Below are positions 8,111-17,865 of a stretch of DNA of 64,000 bases, piece by piece. The translations under genes were made by a program, and so were the position numbers. The notes below the pieces were generated by a model. That model did no database searches. It worked only from the letters and a program-made list of their open reading frames with translations, and was not told the origin of the DNA. Each line of letters begins with the position of its first letter. The first letter of the stretch is position 1. The stretch is from Paenibacillus etheri. Its GTDB lineage: Bacteria; Bacillota; Bacilli; Paenibacillales; Paenibacillaceae. The stretch is from positions 393,286 to 457,285 of the forward strand of contig NZ_LCZJ02000019.1 of NCBI RefSeq assembly GCF_001012825.1, in the 5' to 3' direction.

Positions 8111-10123
8111 TTAAATATACAAGAATAATTTCCAAAATTTTCTGATCTGTTTGAAGATAGCTACGTAAAAAAGGAGTAAAATGAGCTCTAAAATACGGAT
8201 CCAAACCGGAATCTTAGGAAGAGATGGCTTTTTCGCCCCATCCTTAGAGAGAACATACTTACTCGCTATTGAGCTTTCCTTTATATACGAGGAGGTATTG
8301 TTTGTATAGTCTGACCATTTGTCCATCTGGGTCTGGAGCTCTACGTTGTCCAACGTCAACACGTTACCCTCGATTTCGATGGTATGATTTTTGAACATTT
8401 CCATTGCTTGTTCATAATCGGCATTAATAAGGATCAAGGAATCACCCAACTTACCGATACATAGGTAACCAGAGCTACTCGTCACCAAGTCTTCGCTCTC
8501 TTTAGAAGGAAGATAAGTGAGTACCTCATTCCCTTTTTTATCAGACTTGATGATCTCACGAATAGCTAAATATCTGGTATCCGTAAGCTTCAAGCGTACT
8601 GCATTGTCGTTAGGTGACAAAAGATTCAACTCTTCTATCGTCGTAACATCCCTAATCTCCACTCGTTTATACGTTTCAATCATGTACTGAATTTGTGAAT
8701 AGCCGCTCTGATTGACGAACGAGATTGTGATGGTTACATGCAGAATCACCAAAATGAAAAGGACGAAGTAATTCCCCTTGAAAAAATTCAGCACAGTTGT
8801 CAACAGACGCTCTCGCCAAGGCAGTTTCCCTAATTCCCGTTCCACCCTCTTGAGAGCTGTTCTATCCCCACCGCTCTGCCGCAATTGGTTTGCGATATCT
8901 TTATTTAACTCTGCCATCGATAGGATGCCATCGACATCATTTGGATTGACCTGAAGTAACCGCTCCAACATCTCCCGCGCATTCTCCAACTGACCAAGCT
9001 TGTGAAAGCATTGCCCCGCAAAAAACAGGGCATCCGCATCGTACGGGCTCAGTACGAGAATATGATTGGCATCTTTCAGCGCATTCGACCAGTCCCCTTT
9101 CCGAAGAAGTAAGCGGGCTCTAGATAGTCGAACATCCCGATCATCAGGTACAAGCGACACTAATTCAGTGTAAAAGGTTAATACCCGTTCCTCATCATGC
9201 AAGCGATTGAAATAATTCACTAGTAAGCGAAGCAGGTCGGGGTCGCCCTTGAAAAGACTATATGCTCGATTGAGCATATTCCCCGCCGTCTGAAGATCAT
9301 CGTCCAAGAGTCCCTCGTAAGCGGCTAGCCGAGCGAGCAGATAAGCATCGTAATCAAGATTACCCTTGCGAAGAAGAATATAATAGTCGAAGTTCTGGGC
9401 ACCGAATTTGTTGAATATGTAGGCATACACGTTGGGATACTCTTCATTAAATTGTTCCCGTTCCTCCACGTTCAGACCGTTCCAACCAAAGACCGATTCA
9501 ATCGCATCCCATACTGCTCTCGGAAGTAAAAGATTCTCTTCGAGAAACTCTAATACGGTGATCGTCATAGACTTCTTATATTTGATGTTCCACAAAAGAT
9601 CAGAATTGAGTAGTTCAAGCCATTTGACTGGATTGATCCGCAAAGGAAAATCCTGGTATAGATTTTCTAGTTGTTTTTCGAAATCTGCTAGCTGTTCATC
9701 GAAGTCAGGCTTGTCGTCTTCCTCTCCTTTGTCAAACGGTTGACTGAACTCGTGATATCCCTTAGGGTGTAGAATATTACTATCTATATCCTCCGCACCC
9801 GTCTCATTTACATTCGTATAATGCTCCCAAATCGACATTCGCGGGACACGTTTTTCTCGGCGATCGTCGTCGTCATCTTCAACGTCGTCGTCGTCATCGT
9901 CATCTTCATCATCCTTGGGACCATTATAGCGATCGCTGGCCCTTCCGCTTTGCCCTTGCTTATTGGCCTGTTTCATTGCATAATCATAGGCTTCACGTAG
10001 CCTCTGAAAACCTTCCGGATCATCCTCAGGATGGTAAACTTTCAGCTTTTGAGAGTAGGCTCTCTTGATCACCGTTTTATCATCCGTCGGTTCCAATTCG
10101 AGAATTGTCCAATACTTATTCAT
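8111..10123 (-). CDS. Membrane-anchored J-domain/TPR co-chaperone (DjlB/DjlC-like)
   Basis: A 670-residue protein. Residues 1-50 are a J-domain (YWTILELEPTDD, IKRAYSQKLKVYHPED, EGFQRLREAYDYA); the HPD signature reads HPE, a change typical of this divergent group. Residues about 66-90 hold a run of some twenty Asp/Glu. Residues about 250-430 are TPR-like helical repeats (ALKDANHILVLSPYDADALF, ENAREMLERLLQVNPND). Two membrane helices follow near residues 455-475 and 640-660, with an extracytoplasmic domain of about 170 residues between them. The start abuts the hscC stop (TAG then ATG). It likely recruits the HscC-like Hsp70 to the membrane. No signal peptide is visible. The client is unknown. 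Confidence 0.8.
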   Translation of the reverse strand: MNKYWTILELEPTDDKTVIKRAYSQKLKVYHPEDDPEGFQRLREAYDYAMKQANKQGQSGRASDRYNGPKDDEDDDDDDDVEDDDDDRREKRVPRMSIWEHYTNVNETGAEDIDSNILHPKGYHEFSQPFDKGEEDDKPDFDEQLADFEKQLENLYQDFPLRINPVKWLELLNSDLLWNIKYKKSMTITVLEFLEENLLLPRAVWDAIESVFGWNGLNVEEREQFNEEYPNVYAYIFNKFGAQNFDYYILLRKGNLDYDAYLLARLAAYEGLLDDDLQTAGNMLNRAYSLFKGDPDLLRLLVNYFNRLHDEERVLTFYTELVSLVPDDRDVRLSRARLLLRKGDWSNALKDANHILVLSPYDADALFFAGQCFHKLGQLENAREMLERLLQVNPNDVDGILSMAELNKDIANQLRQSGGDRTALKRVERELGKLPWRERLLTTVLNFFKGNYFVLFILVILHVTITISFVNQSGYSQIQYMIETYKRVEIRDVTTIEELNLLSPNDNAVRLKLTDTRYLAIREIIKSDKKGNEVLTYLPSKESEDLVTSSSGYLCIGKLGDSLILINADYEQAMEMFKNHTIEIEGNVLTLDNVELQTQMDKWSDYTNNTSSYIKESSIASKYVLSKDGAKKPSLPKIPVWIRILELILLLFYVAIFKQIRKFWKLFLYI

Positions 10124-11827
10124 CTAGAAATCACGCCACCTTTCTAGGTGATCCAACTTCCTCTTAAGCTCGGAAGCGACTTCCTCTATCCGTTTCTCAT
10201 CCTGGGTTGCCAGCACGCGTTCGAACTGATGCATCACAAACTCTACTTCAGAGCGCTTATCACCGAGCACTTCTTCATACAGTCGTTCCCCCTTGGCGAG
10301 GAGGAGTCGGTTCGCGACCCTGTCACGAGGATGAATCTTTATATCCTTAAGTACCTTTAAACGATCTTCAATCTGCTGATCCGTTAAATTCCCTGGATTC
10401 TGCGTAATGACAAGTCGTTTCATGATTCCTGTACTTATTGTGGTGACTTCCACTTCGAGAATACCATTAATGTCATAGGTGAATCTGACAAGAATACTCT
10501 GTTCGCCTGCCGGTGCGGGCGGTACTTCGACAGCTAATTCTCCAAGCTTGATGTTGTTCTCAACCCGCCTGCTCTCGCCTTGATAAATATAGATTCTGAT
10601 CCGCAATTGATTATCCCTTATCGTACAGAACTCTTCTACACGGCTGATCGGAATCGGCATATTCCGTTCGATTATCGGGCTGAAATAGCCATCTTCATAG
10701 TTACGGTCCCTGTCTACCTGCTTCGACATCTCTATCCCGAGTGTGTAGGGATTCACATCCGTCAGTACCACTTCACTTAACGCTTGATTTCTCTCCTTTA
10801 GCGCAACTTGAATAGCTGCGCCAAGTACCACAGCCTCGTCGGGATTAATCTCAGTAAACGGTAGCCTTCCGAACATCTTCCCAATGATCGAACGAATAAC
10901 CGGCATCCGAGTCGCTCCCCCAATAAGAATGATCGCGTCCAGTTCTTCAGGCAACAGTGCGGCATCCCTCATCGCGCGTTCAATCGGATGACGTAGACGG
11001 ACGAGCAGTTGATTCACTATTTTCTCAAAATCGTCCCGATCTACTTCCATCTCAAACGTCCGTTCTCCCAGCGTTAAGCTCATCGCCCCTATGCTATTAC
11101 GACTTAAAGCCAACTTACATACCTCCGCCTGCTTTAAGATGGCAGAGCTCGTCTTATAGTCCAATTGGTCACCATCGATACCTTGGGAATAAATAAAGTG
11201 AGAAGCCAGCAACTGGCTAAAATCCTCCCCACCCAAATAATTGTCTCCCGCGATCGACTTAACTTCCATAACACCTTCGAAGAACTCAAGGATCGAAACG
11301 TCGAACGTTCCCCCTCCCAAGTCGAAGACGAGAAATCTCGTATCCTCTTGTTGCTGATGAAGACCGTAGGAGATCGCTGCAGCTGTCGGTTCGTTAATGA
11401 GCCGTTCTACCTTAAGGCCCGCTATCTCTGCTGCACGTTTCGTCGCATTTCGTTGGGTGTCATTAAAATAAGCAGGCACACTGATAACCGCTTCCGTCAC
11501 CTCTTCTCCAAGGAACGTCTCTGCATCCTCCTTCAATGCCTTTATTATAAAAGAAGACAATTCCTCTGGAGAAAAAGAATAACAACCCAGCCGATACTTT
11601 TTCTCCGTTCCCATATAGCGCTTAAAGGTGGATACTGTAGCGTTCGGATGCGTAATTAAACGTTCCTTAGCAATTTGACCGACCAAAATTTCTCCATTAC
11701 TATCTAAGCTAACGACGGATGGCGTTAAATGCTCTCCAAGTACATTCGGTATAATCGCAGGACCCGTTTCTGTCCAATAAGCGACCAGACTATTCGTCGT
11801 ACCTAGGTCAATCCCTATCATTGTCAA
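10124..11827 (-). CDS. hscC: HscC-type Hsp70 chaperone
   Basis: A 567-residue Hsp70, shorter than DnaK (about 610-640) and close to E. coli HscC (556). The ATPase domain is complete: IGIDLGTTNSLVAYW, PAYFNDTQRNATKRAAEIAG, NEPTAAAISYGL, LVFDLGGGTFDVSI and ILIGGATRMPVI. The substrate-binding beta domain contains the DVNPYTLGIEMSK segment and the helical lid is abbreviated. The first codon is taken as TTG 11827 because GAGGA lies seven bases upstream; ATG 11821 is the alternative. It is the first gene of an operon with a J-protein and a DUF1266 protein, and no GrpE is nearby. HscC proteins are specialised chaperones that do not replace DnaK. Confidence 0.88.
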   Translation of the reverse strand: MTMIGIDLGTTNSLVAYWTETGPAIIPNVLGEHLTPSVVSLDSNGEILVGQIAKERLITHPNATVSTFKRYMGTEKKYRLGCYSFSPEELSSFIIKALKEDAETFLGEEVTEAVISVPAYFNDTQRNATKRAAEIAGLKVERLINEPTAAAISYGLHQQQEDTRFLVFDLGGGTFDVSILEFFEGVMEVKSIAGDNYLGGEDFSQLLASHFIYSQGIDGDQLDYKTSSAILKQAEVCKLALSRNSIGAMSLTLGERTFEMEVDRDDFEKIVNQLLVRLRHPIERAMRDAALLPEELDAIILIGGATRMPVIRSIIGKMFGRLPFTEINPDEAVVLGAAIQVALKERNQALSEVVLTDVNPYTLGIEMSKQVDRDRNYEDGYFSPIIERNMPIPISRVEEFCTIRDNQLRIRIYIYQGESRRVENNIKLGELAVEVPPAPAGEQSILVRFTYDINGILEVEVTTISTGIMKRLVITQNPGNLTDQQIEDRLKVLKDIKIHPRDRVANRLLLAKGERLYEEVLGDKRSEVEFVMHQFERVLATQDEKRIEEVASELKRKLDHLERWRDF

Positions 11828-12003
11828 ACTGAATTCCTCACTTTATATGTAATTATAGAGTATGCTTGCTCCACTCCTATTTATCGGTGTATTTTCATAT
11901 ATTATGAAGTTGTTCCTAAACGTCTTTTGTAGGAAGTACTTTTTCGGGGGACATGGTTGATTCCAATGAAGGTTGGGGATATGGAAATTGGATACGTTTT
12001 GCT

Positions 12004-12118
12004 TTATTTGAAACATACCCCTGATTGTTCGATCGGGACTTGCTCGCCCATCATCTGACGAATTTGTTCCAACGAGAAGCCCAATTCTAAGAAGTCGTCT
12101 CAAAGTTACAATACGCAA
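12004..12118 (-). pseudogene. MerR-family regulator remnant
   Basis: In two neighbouring minus-strand frames one can read the end of a MerR DNA-binding domain: RIVTLRR, then after a frameshift FLELGFSLEQIRQMMGEQVP, before a stop. The helix-turn-helix and the effector domain are missing. It is too short to be functional. Confidence 0.5.
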
Positions 12119-12190
12119 CGAAAAATTTTTGATGTCGTGCTCCTACGCTTGTGCTATACGTGCATGGCCTACACCTTGTAACATTTCACC

Positions 12191-12232
12191 AAACGCAAAA
12201 AACACGCCTCATTTGGCGTGTTTTTACGTTTG
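12191..12232 (+). terminator. Strong hairpin terminator
   Basis: AAAAAACACGCC and GGCGTGTTTTTA flank a six-base loop. The pairing is extended by outer AAACG/CGTTT. It is nearly perfect and T/A-rich on both sides, so it could stop transcription from either strand. No intact gene ends immediately beside it. Confidence 0.65.
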
Positions 12233-12290
12233 GTAGAACCAAGAAGGATCGAACCCCTGACCTCATCGCTACCAGCAATGCGCCCTCCCC
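12231..12290 (-). pseudogene. tRNA-like 3' remnant
   Basis: The minus strand reads a D-arm-like end (GGGAGGGCGC), an anticodon-arm-like ATTGCTGGTAGCGAT, GAGGTC, a T-arm with GGTTCGATCC, then TGGTTCTA and CCA. The anticodon loop is two bases short and no matching 5' acceptor strand (AGAACCA) is found upstream, so it is not a working tRNA. The middle triplet GGT would suggest a Thr isoacceptor, but this is uncertain. tRNA 3' ends are common integration sites, and a recombinase relic lies 2.5 kb away. Confidence 0.35.
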
Positions 12291-12474
12291 ATATCGCTTC
12301 CATGCTTCCACGAAAGAATGGAGAGGAAGGTCGATGAACTATGGTGCCTGTGAGCCCATCCGTTAGTCTGACTCCAACGATCACGGTGCATCACAGATTG
12401 TCGCTCCCTATTGGGACGCACTCATGGGAGCAACAGCCTCTTATCTAATTTAGCCGTAGAGAGGATGCTTTAAG

Positions 12475-13314
12475 GTGGAAATCGTAGTTGAACGAGTGTG
12501 TGGTATGGATATTCATAAGGATAACATTACTGCATGTATTCTAACGTCTAAAGGAAAGGAGATTCAAACGTTTTCAACTAAAACTGTGTTTCTATTACAA
12601 TTAATTGATTGGATTAAACAACATACTTAAAGCAAGTTTCATTCCAGATCGAAATCAACGGGAACTTCGAGAACTTGTACGGTATCGTCGGAGTACCATT
12701 GAAGAAAGAGCTAGACAAAATAACCGAATTCAAAAAGTGTTAGAAGGAGCCAATATTAAACTTAGCTCTGTTGTCTCTGATATAATGGGTGTATCCTCTC
12801 GCGACATGCTCCGTGCCATTACTGATGGTGAAGATGATCCTGAGAAAATTGGCAAACTTCGCTAGACTTACCATGATACGAAAGAAAGATCAACTTGAAC
12901 TAGCTCTGCAAGGCTATGTAACCCCTCACCAGCGGCTGATGATAAAGACGATTTTAACTCATATTGATTTTTTAAGTGAACAGACCCTGCTTTTAGATCA
13001 AGAAATCGCTACGAGGGTAGTCCCATTTCATGACGATGTCGAACGTTGAGGCAGCCCATTCTGTAGTAGCCTCTAAGAACTATCGTGGTGCTATGTATAG
13101 ACGAACGGCAGCACGAAAAGGAAGAAAAAGAGCAGCAATCTCTGTTGCGCATGCTATGTTGAGAATAGCCTACTTTCTGTTAACACGCGAAGAAATGTAT
13201 GTGGACCTAGGCGAAGATTACTTTGACAAACAGAAGCAACAATCTATTGTGAAATACGCAGTTCGACGACTAGAAAACTTAGGTTATTCTATAACTATTG
13301 CAGAAGTCTCTTAA
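12475..13314 (+). pseudogene. IS110-family transposase, decayed
   Basis: A start GTG 12475 opens VERVCGMDIHKDNITACI, the DEDD-type N-terminus of IS110 transposases, which stops after 51 codons. After an internal deletion of roughly 80-90 codons the family continues in another frame (IPDRNQRELRELVRYRRS, then KVLEGANIKLSSVVSDIMG). It shifts again (TPHQRLMIKTILTHIDFL) and finishes as NYRGAMYRRTAARKGRKR and FDKQKQQSIVKYAVRRLENL. At least three frame changes and the deletion make it inactive. IS110 elements have no obvious inverted repeats, so ends cannot be set. Confidence 0.85.
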
Positions 13315-13415
13315 TTCATTAATATACCAATATTCCTATTTCGGGTGCTGTGCCCTTCAAAAAAATGAATGGACTGCGTCTTATTTACTTTTGCCCTTTT
13401 ACAGAAACTACAGAT

Positions 13416-14576
13416 TTAATTTTCATGGGAGTTGAAAAGAACCTTGCCTTCCTTCATGACAAATTTAACCTTGCGAAGATTTTCTATATTAGCGAGTGGA
13501 TCTCCATCAACTACAAATAAATCAGCCTTCTTACCAGTTTCGATGGTTCCAATTTCGTGAGTGAGATTGCATATCTTGGCGCCAACAGAAGTTGCCGACA
13601 CGATAATTTGCATGGGTGTGAGGCCGGCTTGTCCCAACAATCGGATTTCTTCCCACGGCATACCTAATGTATACCATGGTTTTTCTTCTTCAATAAAATC
13701 GTCTCCCAAGCCGATTTCTCCACCTGCTTGGACAAATCTTCGAACATTGTCTAATCCTTGTTCTAATAAGGGGGCTCCAAATTTGTCCTGAAACATTTTT
13801 AGTACGGTAAGGGTTGGAACGATTCGGACGCCTTTCTGTACCATTTGCTGAATTAAACCGTCGTCCAAACGGTCGTAGATCATATGTGCAGCATCATGAA
13901 TCCCGGAATTTACAAGAATCTGAAGATTTTTAGCGTTAGTTACATGGGCAGAGACGTAGGTTCCCCTAGCATGTGCTTCCTGACAGATGACTTCCAGAAT
14001 CTCTTGATTCAATTTAGGCAATCCGAACGTGCTAGGGTCATACCCGTCTTCAAGTGCTGTTTTAATAAAATGAATACCTTTATCCAACACTTCTCGAACC
14101 CTACTCCTGGCTTCATCAGCACTTCCTACGCCAATCGGTTCTTGCCCGCCGTATCCCCCGGGTGCTGTAAAAACTTTGCCGGATGTAAGAATTCTAGGTG
14201 ATGTACAGCCATCGAGTGCGTTCGTATGTGAGATGACTTCATCAATCGTTGCGTTTGTCGTCAATCCCTCGTCCCGGATCGTGGTAATACCCTCTTTAAG
14301 ACATGCTGCCAAATATTCTTTATGGTACCCATGTAGAGGATCATTCTGTAGGTATTTGAAACCGGTGTGGGCATGAGTATGAATAAATCCCGGTAGGATC
14401 ACAAGGCCTTTCAAGTCTATAAGCTTTACATTTTCATTCACAGGATAGTTATCCAATTCTTGCGAAATGAAACCGATTCGTCCATCTGCAATCTCTATTG
14501 TTACATGATGGACGGGCGGTCGTCCGGTCCCATCAATTAAGGTTCCGTTTGTAAGCAATATTTTTTCGCAAACCAT
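13416..14576 (-). CDS. Amidohydrolase family protein
   Basis: A 386-residue metal-dependent hydrolase. The N-terminal small beta domain (LTNGTLIDGTGRPP, LKGLVILPGFIHTHAHTG) carries the first HxH metal pair. Further ligands are a Lys in HFIKTALEDGY, His in YVSAHVTN and His in DAAHMIYDR, and the final Asp lies in GEIGLGDDF. The C-terminus has the usual IGTIETGKKADLFVVDGDPL return to the beta domain. This is the imidazolonepropionase/adenine deaminase-like subtype with a cytosolic location. The substrate, an amide or cyclic amidine, cannot be deduced. It is the only intact gene in a 4-kb zone of decayed sequence. Confidence 0.85.
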   Translation of the reverse strand: MVCEKILLTNGTLIDGTGRPPVHHVTIEIADGRIGFISQELDNYPVNENVKLIDLKGLVILPGFIHTHAHTGFKYLQNDPLHGYHKEYLAACLKEGITTIRDEGLTTNATIDEVISHTNALDGCTSPRILTSGKVFTAPGGYGGQEPIGVGSADEARSRVREVLDKGIHFIKTALEDGYDPSTFGLPKLNQEILEVICQEAHARGTYVSAHVTNAKNLQILVNSGIHDAAHMIYDRLDDGLIQQMVQKGVRIVPTLTVLKMFQDKFGAPLLEQGLDNVRRFVQAGGEIGLGDDFIEEEKPWYTLGMPWEEIRLLGQAGLTPMQIIVSATSVGAKICNLTHEIGTIETGKKADLFVVDGDPLANIENLRKVKFVMKEGKVLFNSHEN

Positions 14577-14616
14577 GGTATAAACCTCACTTTTTGTTAT
14601 TTATTCCTCCATAATA

Positions 14617-15293
14617 TTATAGTACCGGATGGAGGAGCGAGGTAGATACTATTTGTTTGTAAATCATTTTATACATACTCACGCTGACCCTTTTCGCCAT
14701 AATCATTCTTTCGATCAAACTGCCCGTTAGTTGAATAAAGGCGGACTTTAAGGGGAATCTGCTGTTATTCAAAATGCTAAAAAAATTCGACGATAAAGTT
14801 CTCGTCGTCGTAAAGGCTTTACAGTTGTCTTGACGACTCGCCAGATACTTCTTTAGCCACACTTTTCACTCTGTCGTGAAATAAACCTCTCTCTGCTTTG
14901 AACCCTTGCCATTAACAATTGCAGCGCCCTTTCCCTCAGTGATTGAAAGCGATCTTTAAGTGAATTACATCTTCCTCGATTAAAAACTTAGGTATTCGTT
15001 TATCCATTTTAAGTTCTCGTAGTTTTAAGGAGGGATTAGAAGTCAAGTATGTTTTTTTCAAAAGCATAGCGAAAAAGGGAACGAACAAACCGAATCCGAT
15101 GTCCTAGGCTAAGTGGCTTCAACCAATCAGATTGCTTCGCTAAGTACTCCTTCAGCAGAGTTAAAGTTATCTCGGTGATATCCAGGTCACCGAGTTCCTT
15201 CATCAGCATTTTGTGCTGGAGAGCGTATGCTTTCAATGTTTTTGGACTAAATCCTTGAATAGTTATCAGTCTCATACAGTCGCCACAACTCAC
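14617..15293 (-). pseudogene. Tyrosine recombinase (XerC/D-like integrase), broken
   Basis: The minus strand begins with a complete core-binding SAM-like domain (FSPKTLKAYALQHKMLMKEL, then IRFVRSLFRYAFEKNILDF) and stops at 15036. The next frame continues NPSLKLRELKMDKRIPKFL and IEEDVIHLK. A third frame gives VWLKKYLASRQDNCKAF followed by TTTRT. The catalytic Arg, HxxR and Tyr region is absent. At least two frameshifts and a 3' truncation kill the gene. It may be the relic of an integrated element. Confidence 0.75.
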
Positions 15294-15417
15294 TTAAGAT
15301 CATAACAAAACCTCCTATTAGAGCTATTAAATCTAGTTTGCTTCTATATAGAAGGTTTTAATCTTTCTGATTTGAACTAATGTTTCTCCCTTAGCTCAAT
15401 GATTTTTCCGTAAAAAA

Positions 15418-16039
15418 TCAATGAAGGCATCCAATACGTACGTTGACCGCTAATTGATATTGTTCAGAATCTGACTGGGTATAAAGGATAATCTCTAAAT
15501 CATTATCCAAGTCTAAGAGTCTATTCGAAATTTCAGTTATTGGAGGATCAGGCATTACAGCGGTGTTTAATCTGCTCTGTAATTCTTCAATGCCGTATTC
15601 ATTATTCTTAAAACGTTCGACTAAGATTTCTAATGATGTATGCCTATTGAAATCCAATTTATCGGTACATGGTTTGAGTTTTCTGCGCATTCTTTAGCTT
15701 TCTGTAGTGAATCGTGCAGAGTTTCACGGATAACATTCCAATCTAGGTCGCAAGAGAATAGATAATACCCTCTCGCACCGTCATATTTAGTTACCGCGAA
15801 AGCAGTGATACCCACTTTTTTTTGTTTTCACCTTCGAACAAAACATATCCGTAATTATTGCAATGCTCGTTTGCTGTATAAATCAAAACATTTGCTCCGT
15901 CCAGCAATGGTGGTACTTCCAAGTTATTCACCCGCTTTCGCTTACAATCTTCTCTTCGGAAATAACAGTGACATTTGCAATGAATTGATTTATTTGGCTT
16001 ATACATGCCCTGGTTATAGTCCAGGGGCGAAAATCGCAA
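15418..16039 (-). pseudogene. Unknown protein gene broken by frameshifts
   Basis: Three successive minus-strand frames join into one plausible protein: PPLLDGANVLIYTANEHC and YVLFEGENKKK, then ITAFAVTKYDGARGYYLFSC with HDSLQKAKECAEN, then DKLDFNRHTSLEILVERFK and DLEIILYTQSDSEQYQLAV. The joins lie near 15805 and 15670. About 180 residues, soluble, mixed alpha/beta. I do not recognise the family; small immunity-type proteins have this look, but that is only an impression. Confidence 0.4.
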
Positions 16040-16137
16040 AACAGGCTAAAGAACGGCCTCCGTTATCCCAATGGAATTTGTTCTCTAGCCTGTTGCATAG
16101 TAAGATTGACAAAACACTCAGAGGATGTCTTGTTTTT

Positions 16138-17865
16138 TTACACTCCAACTTCTCCGATCATTTGCTGTTCGATTTTTTTCATCTCATAAAAATAGCCTTT
16201 TTGTCCCATCAGCTCCGAATAGGAACCCGTTTCGACTACCTTGCCTTGGTCCATGACTACAATCCGGTCCATTTCTTCCAATCCGGTAAGCCGATGACAA
16301 ATCAGGAGAAGCGTATCATTTGCCGCCTGTGCGTAAAGATGCTTCAAAACGTGATGCTCTGTCACATAATCCAGCGATGAAGTTGGTTCGTCCAGAAGCC
16401 ATACCCGTCCTTTGCGGAGCATCGCTCGTGCCAGAGCCAGCCGCTGCTTCTCTCCGTCTGACAGATTCTCCCCTTTTTCATACACTATATCGGTCAACGA
16501 TGTATTGGGCAGCTGCATTTTAGCTAGCACATCCAACAATTGTTCGTCAGCATAATCTTCTCCATTCAGCAGCAGGTTGTCCCGGATCGTTCCTCGGAAG
16601 AAATGACTTTGCTGAAATACCACATTAGCCGTTTGCCAAATGCTCGTCTCATCCAGTTCCTTCACCGAAATGCCGTTTAATCGTATATCGCCAGCCGTTG
16701 GTGTTCGCAGCTTGAGCAGCAATTCGATAATCGTTGATTTTCCTGACCCACTCGGCCCGACAATCGCCGTTTTGGAGCCAGGTAAAATGTGCAGGGACAC
16801 ATCCTTAAGCGCCGGTCTCCACTCCCCTTCATATTGAAACGTAACACCGGATAGTTCCATCGTAACGGCATGATCTAAAGACAATGCGCCGCCTGGCTGC
16901 GAAGACTCCTCATCTAAGTTCTGTACCGTTTCCGTCAGTCGTTTGGCTGCGTGTTCACTATCTTCTTTATACGCGGGTAATGTGGCCATAGCCGCTGCTT
17001 CTTCAAATACGGTTAGCGAAGCCATGACCAGCATGGCAAGAAATACGCCGGCAAGCGCTCCTTCCATAATTAAATAGGCGCCAAGCGCCAGCACTCCCCA
17101 GGAAATGAGAAACGTAACAAAAGTGTGCATCGATTGCCCGCGCAGTAAGTGCCCTGCTGCTCGTTTCTGCTCAACTGCCAATACAGAGGAAGCCTGCTGA
17201 AGCTGCTCCTCACGCTGTGCCAATTGCCCGTACACTTTTAAATCCCGGAAACCGTATAACACTTCGGTGACTTCCGTGGAAAGCTGCGCCCTCTGCTCAC
17301 GAACGCGTCCATGTATTCTCCGCTGCCCGAGCAAAACAATTCCCGGTACAACGAATGCTGTTATCAGCATACCTAGCAAAAACAGGACGGCAATCCAGAA
17401 CGAAATAGCAGAAGTAAACAACACCGTAGCCAAAAACACCATGACGACCATGATCGGGGGATAAGCGACGCGTAAAAAATAATTTTGCAAGCTTTCCACA
17501 TCCCCAACGATCCGCGCAAGCAGATCCCCGCTTCGATTTTTGTTCAATATACCCGGCGTTAAAGGAATAAGCTTGGCAAAAAAGGATGTACGTAAACGGC
17601 TAAGCATGGAAAACGTCGCTCGATGAGAATACAAGCGTTCTCCATAACGACTCGCCGCCCGAAGGAGACCAAGCAGTTTGACCATCGAGGTGAGTACAAT
17701 CAAAGTATAAAGTGGTGGCTCAAATACCGTTTGCGAAATTAGATATCCGCTCGTAGAAAAGAGTGCCACACCGGCTATGCCGGCAATAAATCCACCCAAA
17801 ATTGAAAGAATGATATCCTTGCGTTCCTGAATCATCGCTTTTGACAGAACAGCCAGCTCATTCAT
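16138..17865 (-). CDS. cydC: Cytochrome bd biogenesis ABC exporter subunit CydC
   Basis: A 575-residue half-transporter. Six membrane helices span residues 15-300 and a nucleotide-binding domain follows. Walker A is VGPSGSGKSTIIELL, the signature reads LSDGEKQRLALARA (Asp where Gly is usual), Walker B is VWLLDEPTSSLD and the H-loop is LICHRL. With CydD it exports reduced thiols (glutathione or cysteine in E. coli), which bd oxidase assembly needs. Its start overlaps the cydD stop by four bases. It is the last gene of cydABDC. In Bacillus naming this gene is called cydD, so check nomenclature when comparing. Confidence 0.88.
   Translation of the reverse strand: MNELAVLSKAMIQERKDIILSILGGFIAGIAGVALFSTSGYLISQTVFEPPLYTLIVLTSMVKLLGLLRAASRYGERLYSHRATFSMLSRLRTSFFAKLIPLTPGILNKNRSGDLLARIVGDVESLQNYFLRVAYPPIMVVMVFLATVLFTSAISFWIAVLFLLGMLITAFVVPGIVLLGQRRIHGRVREQRAQLSTEVTEVLYGFRDLKVYGQLAQREEQLQQASSVLAVEQKRAAGHLLRGQSMHTFVTFLISWGVLALGAYLIMEGALAGVFLAMLVMASLTVFEEAAAMATLPAYKEDSEHAAKRLTETVQNLDEESSQPGGALSLDHAVTMELSGVTFQYEGEWRPALKDVSLHILPGSKTAIVGPSGSGKSTIIELLLKLRTPTAGDIRLNGISVKELDETSIWQTANVVFQQSHFFRGTIRDNLLLNGEDYADEQLLDVLAKMQLPNTSLTDIVYEKGENLSDGEKQRLALARAMLRKGRVWLLDEPTSSLDYVTEHHVLKHLYAQAANDTLLLICHRLTGLEEMDRIVVMDQGKVVETGSYSELMGQKGYFYEMKKIEQQMIGEVGV

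Noticed and set aside
11843-12118. 91-codon minus-strand frame
   Set aside because: Only its first residues belong to a MerR relic; the rest is non-conserved out-of-frame sequence.
16109-16137. Possible cyd operon terminator
   Set aside because: ACAAAACA/TGTCTTGT has a mismatch and its T-run is on the plus strand, opposite to the operon.
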